The notes beneath the pieces were generated by a model. It made no database searches. It saw only the letters and a program-made list of their open reading frames with translations, and was not told the origin of the DNA. Position numbers and translations under genes: made by a program. This document shows, one piece after another, positions 1-7,605 of a DNA stretch of 64,000 nt. Numbering within the stretch: the first letter of the stretch is position 1; each line of letters opens with the position of its first letter. The stretch spans positions 2,728,001 through 2,792,000 of the forward strand of contig NZ_CP012070.1 of NCBI RefSeq assembly GCF_001189535.1. The letters are read 5' to 3'. The stretch is from Arsenicicoccus sp. oral taxon 190. Its GTDB lineage: Bacteria > Actinomycetota > Actinomycetes > Actinomycetales > Dermatophilaceae.

Positions 1-1
1 C

Positions 2-1057
2 CGGTCGGGGCGTCCCAAGGCCCACCCGCCGGTGCTCTTCCAGGACGGTGACGAGCACAAGGCGAAGCGCAAGGCGATCGCGCGCTACTTCGCGCCGGCG
101 ACGGTGGACCGGCGCTACCGGGAGCTGATGGAGGAGCTCGCGGACCGTCTCGTGGCGGAGATCCTGCAGGAGGGACGGGCGTCGCTGTCGGACGTCACCA
201 TGACCTACTCCGTCGAGGTGGCGGCGCAGGTGGTGGGTCTCACGGAGTCGGACCTGGACGGGATGACGCGCCGGCTCAACGCGTTCTTCGCGATGCCGCC
301 GGCGGCGCCGGACGCGTCCGCGGGGCGGTTCGGTCGGCTGGTGGCGGCGCTCAAGGCGGTGCGGTCGATCCCGACGGTCATGGCCTTCGACCGCTCCGAC
401 GTCCGCCCCGCCATCGCGGCCCGCCGTGTCGAGCCGCGCGACGACGTCATCTCCCACCTGATCTCCCAGGACTACACGGACGAGGAGATCCTCGTCGAGT
501 GCATCACCTACGCCGCGGCGGGGATGATCACGACGCGCGAGTTCATCTCCATGGCGACCTGGCACCTGCTCGAGCAGCCGTCGCTGCGCGATGCCTACCT
601 CGCGGCCGAGCAGCCGGAGCGCTACGACATCCTCGACGAGATCCTGCGGCTCGAGCCGGTGGTCGGCCACCTCTACCGCCGGACCACCGAGCCCCTCACG
701 CTGACCTGCGACGACAGCTCGTATGCCGTGCCCGCGGGCGCTGTCCTCGACCTCTACATCCGCGCGGCCAACGCCGACGAGTCCGCGGTGGGGCCGCAGC
801 CGTTGACGGTGTGCCCGGGGCGGGAGACGGCGGCGGGGCTGCGGCCGGAGGCGATGAGCTTCGGCGATGGCAACCACATGTGCCCGGGCAACGCGATCGC
901 GACGCAGGAGTCGGACATCTTCCTGACCCGCCTGCTTCGCCCGCCGCTGCGGCTCGACGGCGCACCCCGCATCGAGTGGGACGAGCTGATCAAGGGGTAT
1001 GCCGTCCGCGACCTCGTGCTGGTGATCGCGGACGAGGAGCCGCCGTCCAGCTCCTGA
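2..1057 (+). CDS. Cytochrome P450, 3' part (5' end outside window)
   Basis: Heme-thiolate monooxygenase; the substrate cannot be told from sequence. The frame is open from base 2, so the true start lies left of the window. The first GTG (32) is internal, because conserved P450 sequence (PPVLFQDG...HK.KRKAI) is already running there. Visible motifs are the I-helix region (AAAGMITTREF), the K-helix ExxR (EILR) and the heme-ligand loop FGDGNHMCPG with its cysteine near base 885. The gene ends only 9 bp from the convergent superoxide dismutase stop. No redox partner is visible. The family call is secure; the physiological role is open. Confidence 0.93.
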   Translation, partial: RSGRPKAHPPVLFQDGDEHKAKRKAIARYFAPATVDRRYRELMEELADRLVAEILQEGRASLSDVTMTYSVEVAAQVVGLTESDLDGMTRRLNAFFAMPPAAPDASAGRFGRLVAALKAVRSIPTVMAFDRSDVRPAIAARRVEPRDDVISHLISQDYTDEEILVECITYAAAGMITTREFISMATWHLLEQPSLRDAYLAAEQPERYDILDEILRLEPVVGHLYRRTTEPLTLTCDDSSYAVPAGAVLDLYIRAANADESAVGPQPLTVCPGRETAAGLRPEAMSFGDGNHMCPGNAIATQESDIFLTRLLRPPLRLDGAPRIEWDELIKGYAVRDLVLVIADEEPPSSS

Positions 1058-1066
1058 CCCCGTCGG

Positions 1067-1690
1067 TCACGGCACGATCAGCCCGCGGGTCTGGGTGCTG
1101 ACCTTGGCGTAGCGGTCCTGGACGTCGGCCCAGCTGACGATGTTCCACCACTGCTTCACGAAGGTGGCCTTGTCGTTCTTGTACTGCAGGTAGTAGGCGT
1201 GCTCCCACATGTCGAGGGTGAGCAGCGGGACCATGCACATGGGCAGGTTGCCCTGGTGGTCGAAGTGCTGGATGACGTAGCAGCGCCCGGCGACCATGTC
1301 CCAGGCCAGGACGGACCAGCCGGACCCCTGCACCCCGAGGGCGACGGCCTCGAAGTGGGCGCGGAAGGCGGCGAAGGACCCGAAGTCCTGGTCGATGCGC
1401 CCGGCCAGGGCTCCGGTGGGCTTGTCGCCGCCGTCGGGCGACATGTTGGCCCAGAAGACCGAGTGGTTGACGTGGCCGCCGAGGTGGAAGGCGAGGTTCT
1501 TCTCCAGCGTGGACAGCGACCCGAAGGACCCCTGCTCACGGGCCTCGGCGAGCTGCTCGACGGTCGTGTTGATGCCCTTGACGTAGGTGGCGTGGTGCTT
1601 GTCGTGGTGCAGCTCCATGATCTCGCCGCTGATGTACGGCTCGAGGGCCGAGTAGTCGTACGGCAGGTCCGGCAGCAGGTAGGCGTCCAT
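1067..1690 (-). CDS. sodF: Superoxide dismutase (Fe/Mn type)
   Basis: Converts superoxide to peroxide and oxygen in the cytoplasm. Metal ligands are recognisable: His in MELHHDKHHATYV, His in HLGGHVNHS, and Asp/His in DMWEHAYYLQYK. I chose the ATG at 1690 (MDAYLLPDLPYDY), giving 207 aa, the usual length. ATG 1699 is possible. A TTG at 1717 is unlikely because it lies inside an inverted repeat that looks like a Nur operator (1708-1724). An AGGG purine run at 1702-1705 is the only Shine-Dalgarno candidate. The operator suggests the iron enzyme (SodF) repressed by nickel-loaded Nur, as in Streptomyces; metal choice is inferred from this, not from the protein. Confidence 0.93.
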   Translation of the reverse strand: MDAYLLPDLPYDYSALEPYISGEIMELHHDKHHATYVKGINTTVEQLAEAREQGSFGSLSTLEKNLAFHLGGHVNHSVFWANMSPDGGDKPTGALAGRIDQDFGSFAAFRAHFEAVALGVQGSGWSVLAWDMVAGRCYVIQHFDHQGNLPMCMVPLLTLDMWEHAYYLQYKNDKATFVKQWWNIVSWADVQDRYAKVSTQTRGLIVP

Positions 1691-1707
1691 GCCAGCCATC
1701 TGCCCTA

Positions 1708-1724
1708 TTGCAATCAATTCGCAA
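1708..1724 (-). promoter_or_regulatory. Candidate Nur (nickel-responsive Fur-family) operator of sodF
   Basis: Read on the minus strand the site is TTGCGA-N5-TTGCAA, 9 nt upstream of the ATG at 1699. It matches the Streptomyces Nur box, tTGCaa-N5-ttGCAA, at nearly every position. It is also an AT-rich island in very GC-rich DNA. In Streptomyces coelicolor, Nur with nickel represses sodF. No nickel SOD or nur gene is in this window, so the regulatory link is an inference. Confidence 0.6.
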
Positions 1725-1742
1725 ATGGAGTGGGTCCGGACC

Positions 1743-2081
1743 TCACGTCTTGTGGGGTGCGGAGCTCATGACGTCGGCGACGGCGAAGCGCGCGTCGTTG
1801 GCGTCCATCTTGGCCGTGACGGCAGCACCGAGGTCGATGTCGAGGGCGTTGGCCAGGTGCAGGAGATAGATCAGCACGTCCGCCATCTCCTCGCCTGCTC
1901 GTGTCGCGGAGACGCCCTCGCCGGAGGGTGCCGCCCACTGGAACAGCTCGGCCAGCTCGCCCACCTCCCCCGTCAGCGCCAGGATCAGGGACTTCGGGTC
2001 GTGGAACCGGCCCCAGTCGCGGTCGGCGGTGAAGGCGGCGGCGCGGGCAGCGAGGTCCGGCAGGGTGGGGTTGGACGTCAT
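1743..2081 (-). CDS. MazG-like nucleotide pyrophosphohydrolase
   Basis: Small all-alpha NTP pyrophosphatase of the MazG/RS21-C6 (dCTPase-like) superfamily, expected to hydrolyse non-canonical or excess nucleotides. The metal-binding helices show as EVGELAELFQW and EEMADVLIYLLHLA, the paired acidic signature of the family. Start chosen at ATG 2081 (MTSNPT), 112 aa; the upstream GTG would add a nine-residue basic stretch unlike the family. It is transcribed toward sodF with a 52 bp gap and lies divergent from the helicase gene at 2175. Substrate is unknown. Confidence 0.85.
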   Translation of the reverse strand: MTSNPTLPDLAARAAAFTADRDWGRFHDPKSLILALTGEVGELAELFQWAAPSGEGVSATRAGEEMADVLIYLLHLANALDIDLGAAVTAKMDANDARFAVADVMSSAPHKT

Positions 2082-2132
2082 ACGGCTGAGCCTGTCACGG
2101 CGGTGCATCCATCAGGAGCGCCGGCCAGCTCG

Positions 2133-2138
2133 TAGGCT
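2133..2138 (+). promoter_or_regulatory. Candidate -10 element (TAGGCT) for the GIY-YIG/helicase gene
   Basis: TAGGCT fits the actinobacterial -10 pattern TANNNT. Initiation about 7 nt downstream would give a leader of roughly 30 nt carrying GGAGGG just before the GTG at 2175. No clear -35 is seen. Confidence 0.45.
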
Positions 2139-2174
2139 GGCCGCTCCCGACAATGCGGCAGATCCGGAGGGTCC

Positions 2175-3947
2175 GTGGCAGGCAAGGCGTTCGTGCGGCG
2201 CATCCCCTTCCACGAGCGCGCTCTGACCGAGCTGGTCGAGCAGCTGCAGGGTGCGCGGAGCGCGGCGGAGCAACGACTGGCGAGGCACCTGCTGGACTTC
2301 CCCACGGTTTACGTCGTGCACAAGGGGGCTGCTGCCGGCCGCTACGAGGTGTATGTCGGGGAGACGTCCGACATCCGCAGCCGCACCGTGCAGCACCTGC
2401 GGGCCGACATCCTCGTCCGAGAGGACTGGAAGGGTCTGGCCGACGCCCCGGACGCGCAGATGTACGTCATAGGGCACGAGCACTTCACGAAGTCGATGAC
2501 CCTCGACGTCGAGAACCGGCTGATGCACTGGCTCAAGGGCTCCGACGCCGTCGTCCGCCTGCACAACCGCAAGCACAACCCGCAGAACGACTACTACTCA
2601 CGAGACCTGCTGGACGAGACCTTCCGCGACGCGTGGAACCAGCTGCGTGGGCATGACCGTCACCTGTTCCCCACCGAGAAGATCGTGCGCGAGTCCGCGC
2701 TCTTCAAGGCATCTCCCTTCCACAAGCTCACGCAGCAGCAGCTCGCGGCGAAGGCGCGGATCCACGACGCGATCGTGGAGGCCCGCGCGTCCCGGGCCAT
2801 GGGCCAGCTGATCCTCGTCGAGGGCTCCGCGGGCACCGGCAAGACGGTCCTGCTGAGCAGCCTGTTCTACGACCTGTTCATGGAGGACGTGGCCCGCGAC
2901 GTGATGTCTGGTCTGGACGACCTCGACGCCTGGCTGCTCGTGAACCACGACCAGCAGCTCACCGTCTACGAGCAGATCGCTCTCAAGCTCGGCTTGGCGC
3001 GACGTGCGGGTGACCGGGTGAGCAAGCCGACGAGGTTCATCAACGGCCGAGACGAGGACGCCGACCCGGTCGACGTGGTGCTGGTCGACGAGGCGCACCT
3101 GCTCTGGACGCAGGGCAAGCAGTCCTACCGAGGGACCAACCAGCTCGCCGACCTGCGACGTCGAGCGCGGGTGGTCGTGGCGATCTTCGACCCGCAGCAG
3201 ATGGTGGCCACCAACCAGTACTGGGAACCGGACCAGCTGCGTGAGCTCCGCGACGGCGCAACGCAGGTCATCGAGCTCGACGAGCAGATGCGGATGACGT
3301 CCTCGGAGGCGACCTATCTCTGGGTGCGTCACCTGGTGGACGACCGGCGGGTGGACGAGATCCCGGACGACCCCGACTACGACGTGAAGGTGTTCGACGA
3401 CCCGCACGCGTTGTATGCCGCGATCCGGGCAAAGGCCGCGGACGAGGAGCACGGTCTGTCTCGCCTCACGGCGACCTTCGACTGGGAGTTCGTCGAGAAG
3501 CGTCGCGTCGACGGGAAGACGTGGGACGTCGTCATCGACACCTTCCGCGTGCCGTGGAACCTCCAGCTGGACTACGACGCGGCCGAACGACGCGACCTGC
3601 GAGGACGGTCCTGGGCCGAACGGCCCCGATCGATCGACGAGGTCGGGTCCACGTTCACCGTCCAGGGTTTCGACCTGGACTACGCCGGGGTCATCATCGG
3701 GCCGTCCGTGACCTACCGCGACGGGCAGATCGTCTTCGACCCCTCGGCCAGCGCTAACCGCAACGCCACGAAGCGGCGGACCCTTGCCAACGGCACCAAG
3801 GTCGCGGTGGCCGAGCACCTGCTGCGGAACGAGCTCAACGTGCTGCTCACCCGCGGTGTCCGGGGCCTCTACCTGTATGCCGTCGACCGCGAGCTGCGTG
3901 AGGCCCTGCTCGGCGCCCAGCGTTCCTCAACGTGTCGCCTTTCCTGA
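2175..3947 (+). CDS. GIY-YIG nuclease fused to Schlafen-group-3 (DUF2075) DNA/RNA helicase
   Basis: 590 aa. Residues about 40-135 form a GIY-YIG endonuclease domain: YVVH...YEVYVGETSDIRSR, then Glu in DVENRLMHWL and a terminal Asn region (NRKHNPQND). Residues about 205-590 are a P-loop NTPase of the COG3410/SLFN-g3 helicase type: Walker A EGSAGTGKTVLL (about 214), Walker B VVLVDEAHLL (about 300), motif III-like VVAIFDPQQM, and a late FTVQGFDLDYAGVI segment typical of DUF2075. Start is GTG 2175 with GGAGGG just upstream. The protein can be expected to cut or remodel nucleic acid using ATP. Its target is unknown. Related fusions occur in defence-rich regions, and an Mrr-type nuclease gene follows, so phage or plasmid restriction is the leading inference. 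Confidence 0.85.
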   Translation: MAGKAFVRRIPFHERALTELVEQLQGARSAAEQRLARHLLDFPTVYVVHKGAAAGRYEVYVGETSDIRSRTVQHLRADILVREDWKGLADAPDAQMYVIGHEHFTKSMTLDVENRLMHWLKGSDAVVRLHNRKHNPQNDYYSRDLLDETFRDAWNQLRGHDRHLFPTEKIVRESALFKASPFHKLTQQQLAAKARIHDAIVEARASRAMGQLILVEGSAGTGKTVLLSSLFYDLFMEDVARDVMSGLDDLDAWLLVNHDQQLTVYEQIALKLGLARRAGDRVSKPTRFINGRDEDADPVDVVLVDEAHLLWTQGKQSYRGTNQLADLRRRARVVVAIFDPQQMVATNQYWEPDQLRELRDGATQVIELDEQMRMTSSEATYLWVRHLVDDRRVDEIPDDPDYDVKVFDDPHALYAAIRAKAADEEHGLSRLTATFDWEFVEKRRVDGKTWDVVIDTFRVPWNLQLDYDAAERRDLRGRSWAERPRSIDEVGSTFTVQGFDLDYAGVIIGPSVTYRDGQIVFDPSASANRNATKRRTLANGTKVAVAEHLLRNELNVLLTRGVRGLYLYAVDRELREALLGAQRSSTCRLS

Positions 3948-4035
3948 TGTGCCCACGGCAGGTGGCATCTCGCCAGATCACTTGTGCCTGCTCGTGAAGA
4001 AGCAGTCTCGACCGGCTGGCTTGCCCCGGCCGCAG

Positions 4036-4041
4036 TAGCCT
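4036..4041 (+). promoter_or_regulatory. Possible separate -10 (TAGCCT) for the Mrr-domain gene
   Basis: The 168 bp gap before the Mrr gene contains TAGCCT, a TANNNT match, about 75 nt before ATG 4116. No matching -35 is seen, so the second gene may have its own promoter or be read through from the helicase gene. Nothing else recognisable lies in this gap. Confidence 0.3.
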
Positions 4042-4115
4042 GCCATCGAATTGGGCTGGTCCTGCTACGGCAAAGGGGCCGCGCGGCATAGCCCTCGACC
4101 CGTAGAGGATTCGTG

Positions 4116-5705
4116 ATGGCGAGGCGCAAGGGCTTCCTCGAGCAGATAGCCGCACTCCACCGCGAGGCGGCGCGCGAGCGCGCACGCCGAGAGACCGCCG
4201 ACGCACGAGTGCGCGCCGCGGCGGAGAAGGAGCTCAAGCAAGAGAAGGCGCGCCAGGACAAGAAGCGCACGGCCGACGAGGCGGAGGCCGAGCGTCGACG
4301 GCGGGCGCAGGAACGCGAAGCCAGGGCTGCGCAGAAGGCGATCGAGGCGAAAACTCGCGCGGCGGAGGTTGCGGCTCGACGTGTCGAGCGTGAGGTGCAG
4401 GCGAGGACCCGCGCGAGGGAACGCGCTGAATCTGCGGCGGAACGAGACAGATTGCGCGCCGTGCGGGAAGCACAGCAAGAGGCTAGACGCGTCGCAGCTG
4501 ACCACGAGGCTGCGAGGAAGGAGCAGGACCGCCGACACGCAGAGATGATGGCCGAGCACGTCCAGGACCGGGTGCGCCAGCTGGAGAGGGTGCTTCAGCG
4601 CCGGGTCGAGGGAGGGATCTCCGCGACGTCGCTGTCGGACGCCGCCCCGGGGCTCGTGGCCCTGATGGACGGGGCGGCGGAGCCGGGCACGTCATACGAG
4701 GTGCTGGCTGACGACGACAACCGCCGCCTCCTGGTCGTGGTCCTGGCGCCCGGCCCGACTGACGTGGTCCCTGAGCACTCGACCTTCAAGGTCAGCCGAG
4801 CCGGGGGCGTCGCTCCCGTGAATCGTCCTGACCGTGAACGCCGTCAGCTGTACCGCAACCACCTCGCCCGTCTCGCCCTGCGCGCCCTCCGCGAGACCTT
4901 CGACGCCGTGGATCCCGACCTGCTGGACCAGGTGTGGATCAGTGTCGAGGTGAATGCCGTCGACCCCGCCACCGGTCAGCGTGGACGACGCCCGATGGTC
5001 ACCTCCAAGGTGGACCGGGCGCTCATGGACTCGATCAACCTCGACGCACCCGAGCTTGATCCGGCGGCCTGCGTCGAGACCGTCCTGCGTTCGCGTGCGA
5101 GTCGCAACGCGTATGAGGTCGAAGCGGTGGCCCCCTTCACCAGCCACGAGCTCTGCATGTTCAACATTCCAGCGGACCAGGAGGGGTCGTTGGCCTTCGA
5201 CTCCCGGACCGACCTGCTGCAGATGCGTCCCACGGACTTCGAGTACCTCGTGCGCGACCTCTTCCTCGCGATGGGGCTTCGCGGGTGGCACACGACCAGC
5301 TCCAACGATGCCGGCGTCGATGCGGTGGTGGTCGACCCCGGTGAGTGGACCGGCGGGGAAGTCATCGTCCAGGCCAAGCGGTACAGCAAGGCCGTCGAGC
5401 GTGCCACCGTCCACGAGCTCCTCGGCGTGATGGGCGAGAAGCATGCCACCCGGGCGATCCTGGTCACTACTGCCTGGATCGCTCCGGCAGGTCGGCGGAT
5501 CATCGACGCCAACCCCCGCCTGCAGGCCATCGAAGGCCCCGAGCTGTGCCACCTCGTCGAGCAGCACCTGGGCCGGCCCGTCACCATTCGGCACGAACGC
5601 GTCCCCCGCCATTGGCAGACCGTGCCCGCGACTCGTACTTCCGCACAGGACGAAGAGCCCGAACCGACGAACACTCCGGAACTCCGCGCGCCGCAAGGGA
5701 CGTGA
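4116..5705 (+). CDS. Coiled-coil protein with C-terminal Mrr-type restriction endonuclease domain
   Basis: 529 aa. Residues 1 to about 160 are an uninterrupted Ala/Arg/Glu/Lys-rich coiled coil. Residues about 160-360 are a globular region I do not recognise. Residues about 365-485 match the Mrr_cat PD-(D/E)xK fold: MRPTDFEYLVRDLF, the catalytic Asp in GVDAVVVD, and the QxK of IVQAKRYSK. The tail is acidic and proline-rich. Start chosen at ATG 4116, with GAGGA about 7 nt upstream; the GTG at 4113 is less well placed. Base composition in the coiled coil is less GC-biased than neighbouring housekeeping genes, a hint of transfer. Mrr enzymes typically cut methylated or foreign DNA. The pairing with the GIY-YIG/helicase gene suggests a two-component defence module. 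Confidence 0.85.
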   Translation: MARRKGFLEQIAALHREAARERARRETADARVRAAAEKELKQEKARQDKKRTADEAEAERRRRAQEREARAAQKAIEAKTRAAEVAARRVEREVQARTRARERAESAAERDRLRAVREAQQEARRVAADHEAARKEQDRRHAEMMAEHVQDRVRQLERVLQRRVEGGISATSLSDAAPGLVALMDGAAEPGTSYEVLADDDNRRLLVVVLAPGPTDVVPEHSTFKVSRAGGVAPVNRPDRERRQLYRNHLARLALRALRETFDAVDPDLLDQVWISVEVNAVDPATGQRGRRPMVTSKVDRALMDSINLDAPELDPAACVETVLRSRASRNAYEVEAVAPFTSHELCMFNIPADQEGSLAFDSRTDLLQMRPTDFEYLVRDLFLAMGLRGWHTTSSNDAGVDAVVVDPGEWTGGEVIVQAKRYSKAVERATVHELLGVMGEKHATRAILVTTAWIAPAGRRIIDANPRLQAIEGPELCHLVEQHLGRPVTIRHERVPRHWQTVPATRTSAQDEEPEPTNTPELRAPQGT

Positions 5706-5796
5706 CCTCGGCCGTAGGACCAGAGCGGCGCCGACCTGGCCATCGTTGACGAGCTCCACCGCGGCTGACTGAGTGGACCCGTGCCGTGGATGGGAG

Positions 5797-6524
5797 TCAG
5801 AACGCAGCGAGCTTGGCGAGGCGGTCCACACGCGGACCGCCTTCAGGATCCTCCACGGCGTATCCCATCTCGCGCAGGACTCGAACGGCTTCGCTCGGGC
5901 AGTCTCGCACCGCTGCAGCCGTCTGCTGACGTCGGTAGCTCACGCGCCTGTCGCTCAACACCGTGGGCCACGTCGGCCCGGTGGATGCGCCGAACTCGGT
6001 GACCATCCATTGCACACGTCCTCAAGACCCGGCCGGAAACGATGGCCGCCGACCGGGAAGTGCAGCTCCGAGATGCGCGTGCCCCGCATGTAGTCGTCTC
6101 CCTGTGTGGTCGTCCGTCGTTCGGCCCCGTCGGTCCCGGCGACAGCCATGGCCACTGAGAGCTGGTCCCGGTGGGCGTGGATGTGCAGATGGGCGCACGG
6201 CAGATGGCTCGCCTGGTCCCGCACGTACTCGACCCGAAACAACGGGTCGCCCTTGCCCTGGGAGCCCCCGAACACCTTGATCTCGGACTCCTCGACCACC
6301 AGGTACTGACCCGCGGAGTCGTACGTGCAGCGGTAGCGGGAGGTCACGCTCAACAGCGTGCGGCGGGCCGTGGCGATCGGGATGGGCGCCTCCGACTGGA
6401 TCACGATCCGTTCGCCGAGCGTCGTCGCGACGAACGGGTGCGCCTGACCCACGAAAGTGGATGCCAGGTCCGAGAGCGAGCGGGCGAACTGCTGCGCCTG
6501 CGCCTGCAGGCTCTCCCTCATCAC
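5797..6524 (-). pseudogene. Conserved hypothetical protein broken by a frameshift
   Basis: The frame from ATG 6524 encodes about 170 residues ending in the conserved stretch HFPVGGHRFRPGLEDV, then goes off into a Ser/Pro/Arg-rich tail. The rest of the conserved protein (QWMVTEFGAS...VRVLREMGYAVEDP) resumes in another frame down to the stop at 5797. The shift falls in a GTGTG run at about 6014-6018: one missing base there would restore one frame of about 242 codons. I remember this as a known actinobacterial family of unknown function with an RFRPCLEDV-like signature. It is either a pseudogene, a sequencing error, or (least likely) a programmed frameshift. The start overlaps the stop of the small gene upstream by 4 bp (ATGA). 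Confidence 0.7.
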
Positions 6525-6706
6525 TCCTCGCCGAGAAGCCAGGCGAGCGACTCAGCTCGACGCAGGGCCCCTTCCTCCTCCACGGTCAGCAGGTCAGCCT
6601 GGGAACGTGCTCTCGCTGAGTCCAGCGACCCGAGCCTGGCCCGGAGGTGACTGAGCTCGGCCCGCGCCTGTTCGGTCGTCAATGTCTCGACTGTTGCAGA
6701 TCCCAT
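6521..6706 (-). CDS. Small helical protein, 61 aa, unknown function
   Basis: MGSATVETLTTEQARAEL then a charged helical stretch ending LAWLLGEE; predicted to be two short helices, no membrane segment. A strong GAGGAGG lies 7 nt before ATG 6706, and the stop overlaps the next gene's ATG (ATGA), so the two are translationally coupled. It probably partners the downstream, frameshifted protein. I recognise no catalytic motif. Confidence 0.7.
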   Translation of the reverse strand: MGSATVETLTTEQARAELSHLRARLGSLDSARARSQADLLTVEEEGALRRAESLAWLLGEE

Positions 6707-6836
6707 GGCGGCCTCCTCGTACGTCCATCGTGACAGGTCGGGACGTTAGTGGCCACCACCGACAGACCCCCGGTCGGCGGGGTCGTGCGCCGCCTCTGAC
6801 GACCTCATCTCCGAGCTCACCCTCGACTCCAGGCGC

Positions 6837-7262
6837 CTATCGTGGGCGCCGGCTCAGTGAGTCGGCGGCGCAGGGCCAACCTGCACGACGCCACCCGAGC
6901 GGGAACGACCCGACGATGTAGTCCCGCCCGTCGGAAGCGAGAGCCTCACGCTCTCGTTCGGCGGTCGTGCGATCTGCGAAGGCACCAACGCCGACGGGAT
7001 TCGCCACGTCGAGAGCGTCAGGCTCGCCGCTGGTCTGAAACAGGATGTGCACGGTGTCGCAGGCCTGACTCATCGGAAGGGTCTCCCACATCACGCGCGC
7101 CTCGGGATACTGCCCCAGCACCTCCGCCTCAAGCGCGCGAGCGTCCTCCTCGCGACGCACCACGGCGATGACTGGCTCGTCACGACCAAGAGCGACGCGG
7201 CCGTAGACGACGCGGACGTCTCCGCTGGCGATCTGCTCCCGACGAGAGCCGCCGCGCCTCAC
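6837..7262 (-). CDS. Hypothetical protein, 141 aa
   Basis: Unrecognised soluble protein. Start is GTG 7262 with AGGAG 6 nt upstream. The central part has alternating beta/helix character (VRVVYGRVAL, VIAVVRREEDARALEAEV, VHILFQTSG), and the C-terminus is Arg/Pro-rich and probably disordered. Coding bias supports this frame. It lies between the small-protein pair and the tRNA-Leu terminator, all on the minus strand. The 130 bp between it and the 61-aa gene shows no clear promoter. Confidence 0.55.
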   Translation of the reverse strand: MRRGGSRREQIASGDVRVVYGRVALGRDEPVIAVVRREEDARALEAEVLGQYPEARVMWETLPMSQACDTVHILFQTSGEPDALDVANPVGVGAFADRTTAEREREALASDGRDYIVGSFPLGWRRAGWPCAADSLSRRPR

Positions 7263-7343
7263 CGGAGGCTCCTGGCCGCCGCGCGCACGTGACCGCCCAT
7301 CGAGTCTTCCCCTCTCCAGCGCCGCCAGCTTCCCTACGACGAC

Positions 7344-7380
7344 GAAACTCCCGGCCAGATAGGCTCTGGCCGGGAGTTTC
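7344..7380 (-). terminator. Hairpin terminator downstream of tRNA-Leu
   Basis: Perfect 16 bp stem (GAAACTCCCGGCCAGA with its complement) around a 5 nt loop, 34 bp beyond the 3' end of the minus-strand tRNA. There is no long T-run, as is usual in actinobacteria. Confidence 0.75.
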
Positions 7381-7414
7381 GGGAATCAAAAGGGTATTTC
7401 CGAGAACTACCTCG

Positions 7415-7502
7415 TGGTGTCCGAGGGGGGACTTGAACCCCCACGTCCGATAAAGGACACTAGCACCTCAAGCTAGCGCGTCTGCCATTCCGCCACCCGG
7501 AC
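7415..7502 (-). tRNA. tRNA-Leu(GAG), CCA encoded
   Basis: Class II tRNA with long variable arm. The acceptor stem pairs GTCCGGG (from 7502) with CTCGGAC (one G-T), followed by A and a genomically encoded CCA. The anticodon stem CTAGC/GCTAG holds the loop TTGAGGT, giving anticodon GAG. The T arm is GGGGG-TTCAAGT-CCCCC. Its 3' end faces the accessory genes to the left, the side used by tRNA-targeting integrases, but I found no att repeat or integrase. Confidence 0.95.
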
Positions 7503-7605
7503 AGGTGATGCTGCGACCGGCGGGAACCACCGGGGCAACGACGTGAAACTCTAGCAGACCGCCGCCCGATGTCCGAATCTCCCGGGCCACCAGCGACCGT
7601 GGAGG

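Noticed and set aside
1067..1717. TTG 1717 as the superoxide dismutase start
   Set aside because: It lies inside the Nur-like inverted repeat and adds residues that the family lacks.
2100..7502. Attachment-site direct repeat of the tRNA-Leu 3' end
   Set aside because: I looked for the tRNA 3' sequence near the left side of the accessory segment and found no copy.
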